NCBI RefSeq assembly: GCF_040712315.1
Contig: NC_134015.1
Span: forward strand, 12,172,945-12,236,944
Direction of reading: 5' to 3'
Length of the DNA: 64,000 bases
Source of the DNA: Castanea sativa
Taxonomy: Eukaryota; Streptophyta; Magnoliopsida; Fagales; Fagaceae
Shown here: positions 35,331-45,437 of the stretch, in pieces
Numbering within the stretch: the stretch's first letter is position 1
How the letters are laid out: each line of letters opens with the position of its first letter
Position numbers and translations under genes: made by a program
Notes under the pieces: generated by a model
Told to the model about the DNA's origin: nothing
The model's input: the letters and a program-made list of their open reading frames with translations, nothing else
The model's database searches: none

Positions 35331-36778
35331 GGATGGGAAACCACCATCACTCTAGTGGGACCTGAGCCGGTCCTACCAGGCGCAGCGAAGATAACATTAA
35401 TTGTTCCTAATGCAGGCCGAGATGAATTATTCCTCTGGTTGTTCGAAACAGGTTGACTGTCCTGTCCACTAGGGTAGCACAGGTGCTGCTTCAGTTTTCC
35501 CTCACTGACAAGCTGTTCCAAGTGGTTCCAGAGGGTCCGACAATTCTCAGTAGTGTGGCCCACATCCTGATGGTACTGACAAAAGAGGTTTTGGTTTCTT
35601 TTCGCAGGGTCCCCTGCCATCTTTCCTGGCCATCTGAAGAAGGGCTCTTTATGAACTTTCTCTAGTAACTGATGCACTGGTTCTCGGAACACAGTATTTA
35701 CTGCCTGAGGTGCTGCCGAGCCGGATTGGCCGAAGTAATCCCTCCTCGGCTTGTTGTTGTGGTATCTGTCCGACCTGAAATCCCTTCTCTCCTGCGGGAT
35801 AACCTTCTCCTTTCCCTTCCCCTGCTGCTGGTCTTCCTCTACCCTCTTGTACTCATCAATACGATCCATAAGGCGGCGTACGCTGCGGACAGGCTTTTTC
35901 GTCAAAGACTTTCGTAGGTCGTGGCCAGTAGGAAGACCCACCTTAAAGGTATTAAGCGCCACTTCATCAAAGTCACCATCTATCTCGTTAAACATCTCCC
36001 AGTATCGGTCGGAGTATGCTTTCAGTGTCTCCCCTTCCTTCATGGCCATGGATAGCAGGGAGTCCAATGGCCGAGGGACTCTGCTACACGTAATGAACCG
36101 CGAAGCGAATGCCCTAGTTAGCTCCCCAAACGAGCCTACAGACCCCGATTTGAGACCGTTAAACCATCTCATAGCCACAGGTCCCAAGCTGGAGGGGAAA
36201 ACCTTACACATCAGAGTCTCATTGTGAGAGTGCACTGCCATCCTCTGGTTGAAGTGACTCACGTGCTCCACCGGATCAGTCCGGCCATTATAGATGGTAA
36301 AGGTGGGCTGGGTGAACCTTCTGGGAAGCCTCCCCCTCTCAATCCTCCGTGAAAACGGAGATTTAGAAAGTTGGTGCAACGCCCTACTCATGGCATCGTT
36401 GCCTAAGCCCCTAGAACGAAGCTTCTTACGTCTGCGGGTTGGCTGGTCGTCCTCCTCACCGGAGGATGTTGCACTGGTGGGGGAGCGCGACCTTGAACCG
36501 TAGCCACTTCCCCTATCATTCTCCAAGGAAGAATTAGACGAGGACGGTGAAAACTTACGTTTAGCACGGCGCAACTTTCTCCTCAAACGATTGATTTCCT
36601 TCTGCATGGATTTAGAACCCTCCTCGTGGGTGGTACTACCCCCGCCATGAGTATGGCTAGCGCCAGGGTATTCTGTATGGACACTCCCTTCACGATCCCT
36701 TCGACGTTCAAGACGTTCGAAATGGTCTTCCGGTTGTGATCCCTGTGACTCTGCATGGTGAGAGCCTAAGCCTGCCAT
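35327..36778 (-). CDS. Family B gag
   Basis: A 483-residue frame starts at the first ATG after the PBS. An R/S-rich N-terminal part is followed by a retrotransposon gag domain (about residues 185-320, PF03732: VAMRWFNGLK, FASRFI, MKEGETLKAYSDRYWEMFNEI). Near residue 400 comes a CQYHQDVGHTTENC motif, the degenerate nucleic-acid-binding knuckle common in this group. Gag assembles the particle that encloses the RNA and pol. The ORF closes with a TAG at 35327 before the protease frame begins. Confidence 0.93.
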   Translation of the reverse strand: MAGLGSHHAESQGSQPEDHFERLERRRDREGSVHTEYPGASHTHGGGSTTHEEGSKSMQKEINRLRRKLRRAKRKFSPSSSNSSLENDRGSGYGSRSRSPTSATSSGEEDDQPTRRRKKLRSRGLGNDAMSRALHQLSKSPFSRRIERGRLPRRFTQPTFTIYNGRTDPVEHVSHFNQRMAVHSHNETLMCKVFPSSLGPVAMRWFNGLKSGSVGSFGELTRAFASRFITCSRVPRPLDSLLSMAMKEGETLKAYSDRYWEMFNEIDGDFDEVALNTFKVGLPTGHDLRKSLTKKPVRSVRRLMDRIDEYKRVEEDQQQGKGKEKVIPQERRDFRSDRYHNNKPRRDYFGQSGSAAPQAVNTVFREPVHQLLEKVHKEPFFRWPGKMAGDPAKRNQNLFCQYHQDVGHTTENCRTLWNHLEQLVSEGKLKQHLCYPSGQDSQPVSNNQRNNSSRPALGTINVIFAAPGRTGSGPTRVMVVSHP

Positions 36779-36805
36779 AATATTCCTACCTCTTCTAGAC
36801 TAGAT

Positions 36806-36822
36806 TTCCCACAGACGGCGCT
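36806..36822 (-). promoter_or_regulatory. Primer binding site of family B
   Basis: On the - strand AGCGCCGTCTGTGGGAA begins three bases after the LTR end. It fits the TGGCGCC-type tRNA primer sites of plant gypsy elements with a changed first base. The tRNA species was not determined. Confidence 0.7.
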
Positions 36823-36825
36823 AAT

Positions 36826-37580
36826 TGTAAGTGCACAATTGCACCTGGACCCAAGAACAGTTACGGGCTCAGGCCCAATGAGCCTTAAACAATATGAATT
36901 TGTAGAGTGTGGGCTTGAAACCCAGGTTAGAAGTATGTGAGGATTAAATGACAAGCCAAAGATTGCAAACACTCAAAAAATAATGGAGAATATTGTAAAT
37001 CGACCTCCTCGGATGTAAGCCAAGAGTTGTTATTATATTATCCTTTTCCCTTTTTTCTTTTCCTTTTTCTATTACAAAGAAGTTCCCCACTCCCTTTTGT
37101 GTTCTAGGTTGCCCCTTAAATACTCCTCTTTTTGATACTTTGTACACGTGTTGTCCCATCTCCCCCTTAGCCTAGATATTTCTTTTCTCAGTGCCTTTGA
37201 ATAGTAACCAGAAGTTTCCCTTCCACTGTTCAGGTGTCACTTCCCCATTAATGCGGCCAGGGTGGTAGGTGCAGGGTCTTTAATGCGGATGTGGCAGCCT
37301 TTATCCTTGGTATTTCTCTAGCATCGATGCTTCTAGGACATTCAAGGGTTCACCCCCTTTTACCATTGGTCTTCATCGTGTCATTCCCTAACCTTTACAA
37401 TGAAGTCCCGGAATCTCCGATATCCGTCCGAGGGGAAAAATCATCCTCTGCTATACCCTCGGATCCTCGGCGAATGGGCCGATCCGTAGTACTACCAAGT
37501 TCTAAACCCAGGAGCAGGTCGGCCTTCCTTAGCATGGCCTAGAGGCCCATATACCCATTAGGATCTTTTTACTCCCCACA
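36826..37580 (-). repeat. 5' LTR of family B element
   Basis: This is the partner of 26291-27044, one base longer because of a T-run indel. Most other differences are C/T or G/A changes. Confidence 0.92.
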
Positions 37581-38049
37581 ACATGTCTCTCATTTATTGA
37601 ATTTTAATATGACTGATGCGGTATCATTTGATATTAAATACTTTCTCGAGAATCCCACTACTATGTGGAGTATAGGACCTGTCGTTGTGAGAGAAATGAT
37701 ACATATATTGAAATCGTTAATATAAATGTAGAAAAGGTTAAACCCTTTTATTACCTTTAACAAAGCCTGTATTTCTTTTAAAGAAAAATATATTTAGAAA
37801 TTAAAACTAGAATTTAAAAACTAAATTAGTGTGTGTGGCATCAAATCAAGTTATACTTGGTGCAAACTCTTTGTTAATATTGCATTGTTCAATAATTTAA
37901 TGTACAATTTAGGATAGATTAAGTGGTTTCAATTTTTTACTTAACCATGAGAGAAAATCAATTTAAAAGTTTTGCAAAACTAAGTTTTAGAGATTTTCTT
38001 TAACGGGTTTGTCCTTTTTCTCAACAATGATACAAACTAAATTTGTTGT

Positions 38050-39102
38050 CAAACTTTCACCTAAGTCAAGAAATTATAATAGTTCCACTTGTTCTATTTG
38101 GAAGGGAATTTGTCAAACTTTCAACTAGATTTGTTCTCTCTTTCCACCATGACATGAAATTTTTTGAAGTGCTCAAATACTTGGTTTTTTGTTTTCAAAA
38201 ACATAAACCCACATCTTTTGTGAAGCATCATCAATAAATGTAACAAAATCTTTATTGTTACCTAAAGTCTCAACATCAATGGGACCACATATATCAAAAT
38301 AAACAAGATCTAATACATTGAGTTTTCTAGTAAAGGGTATATAAAATGGAATTATATATTGTTTGCCAAGTAAACAAAAGTGACAAGGATTTAGTGATGT
38401 ACCTTTGGCAAAGGGAACAAGGGACTTCTTTACCAAAATCTGCAACCATTTTTCACTCATGTGAGTCAGCTGCCTATGCCACAATTAGGCGAAGAATCCT
38501 CCTGAGCTGCACTAATAACATTATAGCACAAATTTAATTGTGTCTTGTAAAGTGTACAACAAAATTTTCCTCTAACAAACACCAATGACCTGTTGGTAAG
38601 TCTCCATTTTCCATCACGAAAATAATTTTCATAACCTTCTTTATCAAGACCATGAGTCAAAATCAAATTAAAGTATATATCTAGAACATTTCTCTCATCC
38701 TTAAAAGTCAGGGTGTATCTAGTGTTAGCCCTAGCACATATATCACCAATTCCTATAATATCGTCATAATTATCATTGCACATCCTCACTCTCCCAAAGT
38801 TTCTTGCTTCGTATAAAGTAAAGAATTCATTTCTTGGAGTAACATGACAGGAAACTACTAAATCAATCACCAATTCAACATACGAATCTAAAATAGTACA
38901 ATGATCATCCTATCCTTTGTAAAGGACCACATCTTACAACACTGTGATAGCAGTGATGTTCTCATCATTCCCTTTTTCTTTTTCTTTTTTCCTTTCAGAT
39001 TTTTCTCTTTCTATTTGTTTTTCCAAGCCCTGCATTAATTTCTTTTTATGTGACCTTCTTTATCATAGTAAAAACTGATAGGCCAAAAACGTATTGACCC
39101 CT
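38050..39102 (-). pseudogene. Ty1/copia fragment: knuckle, protease, GAG-pre-integrase, integrase
   Basis: Reading on the - strand, YYDKEGHIKKK (decayed zinc knuckle) is followed by VVSCHVTPRNEFF (protease region with its DSG lost) and NYFRDGKWRLT. Next come WHRQLTHMSEKWLQ and CLLGKQY (GAG-pre-integrase, PF13976) and CGPIDVETLG..FVTFIDDASQ (integrase core). The frame shifts at least twice, and the end near 38050-38170 is out of frame. Order and motifs are those of Ty1/copia. It is one half of an element whose gag lies at 42735-43330. Confidence 0.85.
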
Positions 39103-40100
39103 TGTGATGGATTAAATTGATTAATTAGCCAAGTTATTAATTAATCAAATTAACATGCAAAGCGCGTGGTAACACAAACAAATCACCAATTAAATTAAAG
39201 TATGCAGCGAAAAATAAATGACACGGTGATTTGTTTACGAATGGGGAAAACCTACACGGCAAAAACCCCACCGGGTGAATTTAAGGTCACTACTCCCGAA
39301 ACTTCACTATTATCACAACAAGCGGTTACAAGTAAAGGAATCACAAGTACCTTACCAACTTACAATTAAACTCTTACCCTAATACCCAATTGGACTTGTT
39401 CTATAGTGACAGTTTTTCGTTTTGATGCACGGCTCCCAAGTACGTGACTAACCAATTGCGCGGATCCCAGTACGCGATTTCAATTACCAACGAGAGAAGA
39501 TTGTTGGCTGCAAAGTTCTTCAATTTATCCATACGATGAAGATCAAGAAGATACTTTATTACAAAACCCTACAATGCAAAGACACAGCAACTTCTTCATA
39601 AAAGAGATGAACTAGGGCAAGAACTTCGTCTCAAGTTACAATTTGCATGAACAAGGATTTCTCAAAGCTTGTGCAACTTGCTACACTTTGACGGCCCTCA
39701 AAATAATCCTTTTATATGTCTAGGGTTAGGAGAAAAGAAGGCTCAAAGACACATCCACGGATTAGAATCAAAACAGAACTAGGAATCTATTTTTCTTAAA
39801 TCTCGACAGCTACAGGTGTCGAGGTGCTGTCGAGCAGCTGTTAAGCCTCGGGACTGGAACAGCTTCTTAAAACTCAATAGATGCAACTATTGAGCTTTAA
39901 TGAAGAGCACTTCTAAACTTGTTTCTTGGACAGACTTGCATGGCTTTAACACTTGATCTTGAAACCTTGTTTCTTGAAGTATTAACCTCATCCTAAATCT
40001 ACCCAATTACAAGTAAAGTGCGTTTTGACAAAGGATTAGCCAATTACATAAATAATGAATGACTTATGTTCTAAACAAGTGAAACACATATGTCCTAACA
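39103..40100 (-). repeat. LTR of a unit inserted into the copia gag
   Basis: On the - strand it starts TGTTAGGACATATG and is preceded by a purine tract AAAGGAGGAGAT (40101-40112), the normal arrangement for a 3' LTR. A TATAAAAGG box lies at about 39712-39722. The other end is near 39103-39105 (ends in CA on the - strand). Several TGTCGAG/CTCGACA motifs form short palindromes near 39800-39850. Confidence 0.7.
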
Positions 40101-40664
40101 ATCTCCTCCTTTGGCAATCCGTGACAAAACTACAAACAACAAATGAACATATGAGAGAAGTCATAAATCACTCAACTCATATTTACTTGTTGAATACAAT
40201 AAAATCTATCCTAACACAAACTCTTAAAAAACTTTGCAAGAAGAGAGTTTATGACAAGTAGATTTTAACAACCTGTATTTTTGAAACACTTTAAACAAAA
40301 CTTATCAAGGCATCTTAGTGTGAAACAAAAATAATATATTGCATACAAATAAAGAAACATGTGTATAAAGAGAGAAAGGAAACAACACATGTAGAGATAG
40401 GTGAAAGAAACATACATCATCATATATATATAACAAAATGAGCACAATGTATGTAATAATGGTCACAAGACCTAGGTACAAGAAGAATATGTATCTAAAG
40501 TAGAGAAAAGAAAAAGATACAAGTAATCCTCACTACATCCCTCAGCACTCAACACTCCCTCTATCAAAAAGATGTCCCTATACAAGCTCTCCCCCTAAGT
40601 ATGACTACTCTCATAATCCCAAAACTACTCCCCCTTTTTGCCACGAGTGACAAATGGTAGAGTG

Positions 40665-41836
40665 TCAAGTAGACATCTCATCGGTAGAGCTAGCATCTCC
40701 ATCATCATCATCATTCGAAGCATCATCGTCATCACCATCATCGTCCCCAGACGTGGAAGCCACAAGAGGTGGTGAAAGAGAAACCTCGGGAGCAAAACCA
40801 CCCATGGAATGCGATCAACACAAACATTCACCTGATACAACTCTATAGAGAGCGTATCCAGGCGAGCATCCATGCGCTGAAGTTGCGCTATGATATCTCC
40901 TAGTGACACATCGCTTGAAGAAGAGGAGGGAGAGGATGAAGCACGAGCAGATCTGGATGGAGCGGAACGGGAGGAAGGAGCTGCAAGACCTGTTTGACGC
41001 GACCTAAACTGTGCCTTACTACGTTTTACGGTAGCGGCATCAATGGTAACCACGACAGAAAAAGGGTCAAAGACAGGAAAAGGGATAGAAAAATGGCGTA
41101 AAATCTTCGTGATAGCGGAAGGAAAGATGAGCTTATCACGAGTAGCCGTATCCTTATACATATCTATGATAGAAAGGATGAAATGTGAAGGAAAGTCAAT
41201 GGTAAGATCCTCAATAAGAGACAACTAAAAATAAGCACGAGGCTCTGTGATAGAGTTGTAGTGAGAGAGAGGATGCAAGACAAAAGTCATCACCATGTTT
41301 AAGAAACGAGGACCTTTAGCAAAAGGTCAACATGACGTAAACTGGTGCTCACCCCAATCAGAAGGGCGCTCACAGAAAGCGGAAATCATCTCATCTTTGG
41401 ACACAGTCCGTAGATGCTCACAACCGAGGTAATCAGGATGCGCAACCCTCGGTACTTGGAGCACATCGGACACCAATTCCGGTGTGACGACTATGCGCGT
41501 ACCTCGAACGCGAGTGAGAAAGAGAGGTACTGAATAATCAAATCCATACATGTTGGAGTAAAACTCCTGGATCAGCACGGAAGGGCAAGTGACCGGGACA
41601 TCACACAGTGAGTCTCATTCCCGTTTGTGAAAGACATCGAGAAGGTCAGTGTCGGCAAAGTCTGCCAGAACAACTTGGCGTTCCGAATGAACACCTCGTT
41701 TAGAGAAGTTCTCCAAGAATTCCTGGTGGGCTTTCTCATCACGAAACCGAATAGAAAAAGGAGTAGGATCAGAACATGAAGAGGCTCTAGAACGAAGAGG
41801 ATTCTGGGACGGAATAGACTTACATTTTGGTGCCAT
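40665..41836 (-). pseudogene. Transposase_32-like 'putative plant transposon protein' pseudogene
   Basis: The frame opens with MAPKCKS at 41836. The core has the motifs RIVVTPELVSDVLQVP, KGPRFLNMVMTFVLHPLSHYN, DFPSHFILSIIDMYKD and TRDKLIFPSAITKILRHFS, which I recognise as the plant 'putative transposon protein' family (PF20167). A Ser/Arg-rich stretch and an Asp-rich tail follow. In-frame stops lie at 41615, 41327 and 41225, and a shift near 40820 leads into the acidic tail. The first stops fit single G-to-A changes. It lies in sense orientation to the LTR at 39103-40100. Function of the family is not established. Confidence 0.8.
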
Positions 41837-42391
41837 AGACACTACTAACGCAAACAGAAAGAGAGGGGGGAAAAAGAAACACTCGGAATAGTCCCAAAAA
41901 CAATTCAAATATAATAAGTATATTGAAGAGAGAACGTATGCATGGGGAATGCATGAACATGGGACATACAATATGAAAAACATCATGGGCTCAGCCCAAT
42001 CCAATCCTACCAGCACACAAACATATTTCACACATCTAAATGCATGAGAATATCGTTAGAATGCGAATGAGATGCAATGCATGGAGTTTTTAAGATCAAA
42101 TCTACAAGACCCATCCCAAAATTTCAACAAGAACTCATCAATTTTGAAAAACCCCAAAAATTTTCAAAAACAAAAACAAAACCTAGGTTTCAAAACATGA
42201 AATGCATGAGAATGAGGGAAAAGAAGCTTACCAAGTGAAGAAAAACTTGAAGAAGCTTGAGGAAACCTTGAGAAAAGGATTTGGAGTGTAAGAGAGAGAG
42301 GTTGGGAAGGTGAAAAGACAAAACTGTCGAGAGAGAGATCGGTAGAAATGAGAACCGGATCGCGCAGAATAGTTATGGAGAACCTCAGTAA

Positions 42392-42696
42392 ATCCCGACA
42401 GATACAGGTATCGAGGTGCTGTCGAGCAGCTGTCGAGCCCCGGGGCTGGAACAGCTTCTTAAAGCTCGATAGATGCAGCTGTCGAGCCAACTGTCGAGCT
42501 TTAATGAAGAGCACTTCTAAACTTGTTTTTTGGACAGACTTGCATGGCTTTAACACTTGATCTTGAAACCTTGTTTCTTGAAGCATTAACCTCATCCTAA
42601 ATCTACCCAATTACAAGTAAAGTGCGTTTTGACAAAGGATTAGCCAATTACATAAATAATGAATGACATATGTTCTAAACAAGTGAAACACATATG
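42392..42696 (-). repeat. Partial LTR copy (U3 part)
   Basis: This matches 39793-40096 closely, but lacks the terminal TGTTAGGA and stops before the TATA region, where unrelated leader sequence takes over. It is thus not a normal 5' LTR partner: either a truncated or a recombinant one. Confidence 0.7.
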
Positions 42697-43383
42697 GATT
42701 TACCACACCCCTCTAAATAATTAAATTTTCCTTTCAATTTTCACCGACTTCTGGATTTACCACACCCCTCTAGAATTTCTACTCTTATTTCTCCCTCTAT
42801 TATGACAAGAGCTTATGCATTATCTTTGCCCATATTGTTTCTTCTAGCTTTTTCATTAAGCAAACTATCTTTAACTATGGCAAATTGTAGCTCAACATTA
42901 AGCAAAGTCTCTCAATTGTTAGGTAAGGAACTCAAAAGTAATAAAGCTTGTAACTCATCATCTATTATCAGCTTCATTGTGACTTACCTTCCTTAAGCTT
43001 CAAACACATAAACTTTCTAGCAAAAAAATCTTTCTTTTGAGTTGTCTTTCTTTTATGGAGACTCTTTAATTTTTCCCAAAAAGCCTTTGCATTTTTGTTT
43101 CCTGAGACAAATGGTGAAAAACACTAACATCAATGAATTGTCTAATACACTCAACGGTTTGTCTATTTAACTTCTTTTGGTCTCTATTAGACATATCACT
43201 AGGCATTGCACTATCAGCCTCAATAGGGTCATGCAAATCCTTAAAATAAAGGACATCCTCCATCATCAGCTTTCAAATTGAATAATTTGATGCTGAGAGT
43301 TTAACCATAGTATTCATAGTCATATTCTCCATTTAATCCAACAAAAAACAATCACACCCAAGCAACCAATAGCTCTGATACCA
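42697..43383 (-). pseudogene. Ty1/copia gag fragment with PBS
   Basis: On the - strand the PBS TGGTATCAGAGCTATTGG (43383-43366, initiator-Met type) is followed by MMEDVLYFKDLHDPIE, LNRQTVECIRQFIDVSVFHHLSQET and ELQALLLLSSLPNNWETLL in broken frames. These are the UBN2-type gag of copia elements. It stops in the basic region before the zinc knuckle, which resumes at 39102. The unit at 39103-42696 is therefore inserted within this gag. Confidence 0.85.
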
Positions 43384-44040
43384 AAAAACCTAAATCCCCT
43401 CAATGTCTATGTGTGGATTAAAATAATTTACTACCAAACAATAGCAATATCTATGGAGATAAAATTTTCAGTAAGCACAACAAAAACACAACCACACAAG
43501 AATACCAAGTCTTACATGAAAAACATCCTAGTGTAGAGGGAAAATCACAAGACATCTTCGAAAAATACCCACTATGAAAACAAAAATTATAACTATCAAG
43601 TTTATGCCAAACTTGAGTTCACAATAAATTGGAGATACACAACAAATAAATCTCTAGGAGTAAAATACAATCTCACTACAAAACCTAGCAGTAAGATTTT
43701 TCTCTAAGCACTCCAACATTTTGTGGTTATAGCACTAAAAAATCTTCCAAGATAACTCCACCAATTTATCTTCCTTGTTTGTAGCTTGAGCAAAGAAAAA
43801 TGTTACATTTTTCTTTTTCACTCACTCACTCTCACCATGTATCTCTCTCAAGCTCTCTAGCTTTCATTGTGTTTCTCTCTTCAGTTTTTGGAACTGAACT
43901 CACTAAAGCATTCTCACACAAATAGCCAAATGACCTTACTTTGCTTTAGTCCCTTCCTTTCTTCCTTCCTTCCTTCCTTCAGTGTGTTCCACAAGCCTAA
44001 TGTCAAGTCCCATTAAGTTAGGCTGACATTGGAGTTTTAT
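43384..44040 (-). repeat. Probable decayed copia 5' LTR
   Basis: Its position just upstream of the PBS makes this the expected LTR. Ends could not be fixed. It contains a (TTCC)n run near 43963-43980. No coding region. Confidence 0.35.
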
Positions 44041-44160
44041 GGTCTGTTTGGATTAAGCAGGAGGGAAAGAGAGTAGAGTAAATAATAATTGACTTAAAAT
44101 TAGTCTATTTTCAGTCAACTCAACTCTACTCTCCTCCCTCCTCTCAAGGACAAGCTCACT
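44040..44160. mobile_element. Small inverted-repeat (MITE-like) fragment
   Basis: AGGAGGGAAAGAGAGTAGAG near 44061 pairs with CTCTACTCTCCTCCCTCCT near 44127. Clear outer ends and TSD were not found. Confidence 0.45.
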
Positions 44161-44471
44161 AGATGAGCTTTGACAAATGTATGTGTGTGTGTTGGAATAC
44201 AAGGGTCACGTGCACCCAACACTATTGTCATCATCAAGGAAATCCTTTACGCCGCAATGAACTTGTAAAAGTGCAGCATTAAAAAAACTTTCTTGCATCA
44301 TAAGTAAATATTTTGTGGAAAAAAATTCAATTGATGCCAATTTGAGTAACTTAGCATTTTCCAAAACCAAAATGCATCAATATTTTTGGAGGTGAAGGGA
44401 AAGCAAGTAATGTAACCTTAGAAACCACAAGGAAACCTAAAAGAATGCATCACAATATCATTAATCAAACC

Positions 44472-45437
44472 TGTAGACGACTAAATTCTTAGTTCGAAAT
44501 AAATCAAACAAGTAAAAATAGTTTCACAAATGCGAATTTGTATTGATGAATATGTGGTACAATTCTCTGTAATTACAAAAGAGTGATCCTCTGATTCGAT
44601 CTCCTTGAAAGATTTATTGATTGGAATTATGGTAATGTGATTTTGATTTGAACACAAGATATCCTTCAATTTGGCTGAGGAATGGATCGAAGATCTTTGA
44701 AACGGAATTACAATGAATCTCTGGCTATGAGCTTGTTAGAAATTCTTTGTTCTTCGTGTTCTTCGTGTGTTCTTCGTGTTTGAAGGTTTGTGGTGGAAAT
44801 TCTTCGGTGCTTTAGAGGCTTGATTCCGTAGAGCTTCGTTGATTTATGGTTTGTTGAGGTTTCTGGAGGCTTTTGAGCTTGATTCTAGTGACCTTTGAGA
44901 CCTGGACGAGTAGTTTGGATGATTTTGCTTCGAATGTTGTCTGTATTCGAGGTTGAAGTTCTTGAAATTCTTGGAGGCTTTAGGGTTTGATTCCGGCAGA
45001 GTTTCTAGATTTCTGAACTCAAGATATCTTCTTCCTTCTCTCTGTCCTCTTAAATGTCTCAGGAAGGCTTCTATTTATAGGAGTTTAGGGGTGGGTGAGC
45101 GACACGTGGCGGAGTCTGATTGGTGACACTTGTCACAGTCTGATTGGTCCGCTTATGTCATCGCTTACACGTGCTGGATTGCTTGTGTCATCGCTTACAC
45201 GTGCAGGGCTGCTTGTGTCATCGCTTACACGTGCTGGTTTGCTTATGTCATCGCTTACACGTGCTGATGCAGTTTCATGCCTTTATTTCAATGACACTTG
45301 ACAAATTTCTATTGGAATCCGAATAGTGATGGCAAAACCTAGTAGCAGTACGTGGCGCCTTGTAATTGGTTGTATTTTGTGGACTTGGTAGTATGATGTG
45401 TCAGCTTGTGATAGGTCGGGAATTTTCCCTCTCTACA
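44472..45437 (-). repeat. 3' LTR of family A copy 2
   Basis: Ends are TGTAGAGAGG and GTCGTCTACA on the - strand. Four 30-bp U3 units with CACGTG start at 45151, 45181, 45211 and 45241. The TATA box CTATAAATAG lies at about 45070-45079. Confidence 0.95.

Larger units (their letters stand above)
26291..37580 (-). mobile_element. Ty3/gypsy LTR retrotransposon, family B, nearly intact
   Basis: The element spans 11,290 bp. LTRs at 26291-27044 and 36826-37580 differ at about ten sites by eye (around 1.3%). Going 5' to 3' on the - strand come the PBS (36806-36822), gag, protease, RT-RNase H-integrase, a 151-bp tandem array, an oppositely oriented spliced gene, a purine tract and the 3' LTR. Integrase lies after RNase H, as in Ty3/gypsy, and there is no chromodomain. 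Together with the extra gene this suggests the Tat-type branch. The flanks ATTAC and ACATG do not match, so no TSD is seen. Confidence 0.93.

Noticed and set aside
37291..37542. 83-97-codon frames in both LTRs of family B (also 26755-27048)
   Set aside because: They lie wholly in LTR sequence on the antisense strand and have no domain; kept open by chance.
41043..41228. + strand frame over the Transposase_32-like region
   Set aside because: Shadow of the - strand pseudogene; no independent support.
45095..45326. Frames with repeated LLVSSLTRAG-type units, and a CRISPR-like look of 30-bp repeats
   Set aside because: These are the tandem U3 repeats of a plant LTR. The units have no unique spacers, and the frames exist only because the 30-bp period keeps the frame.
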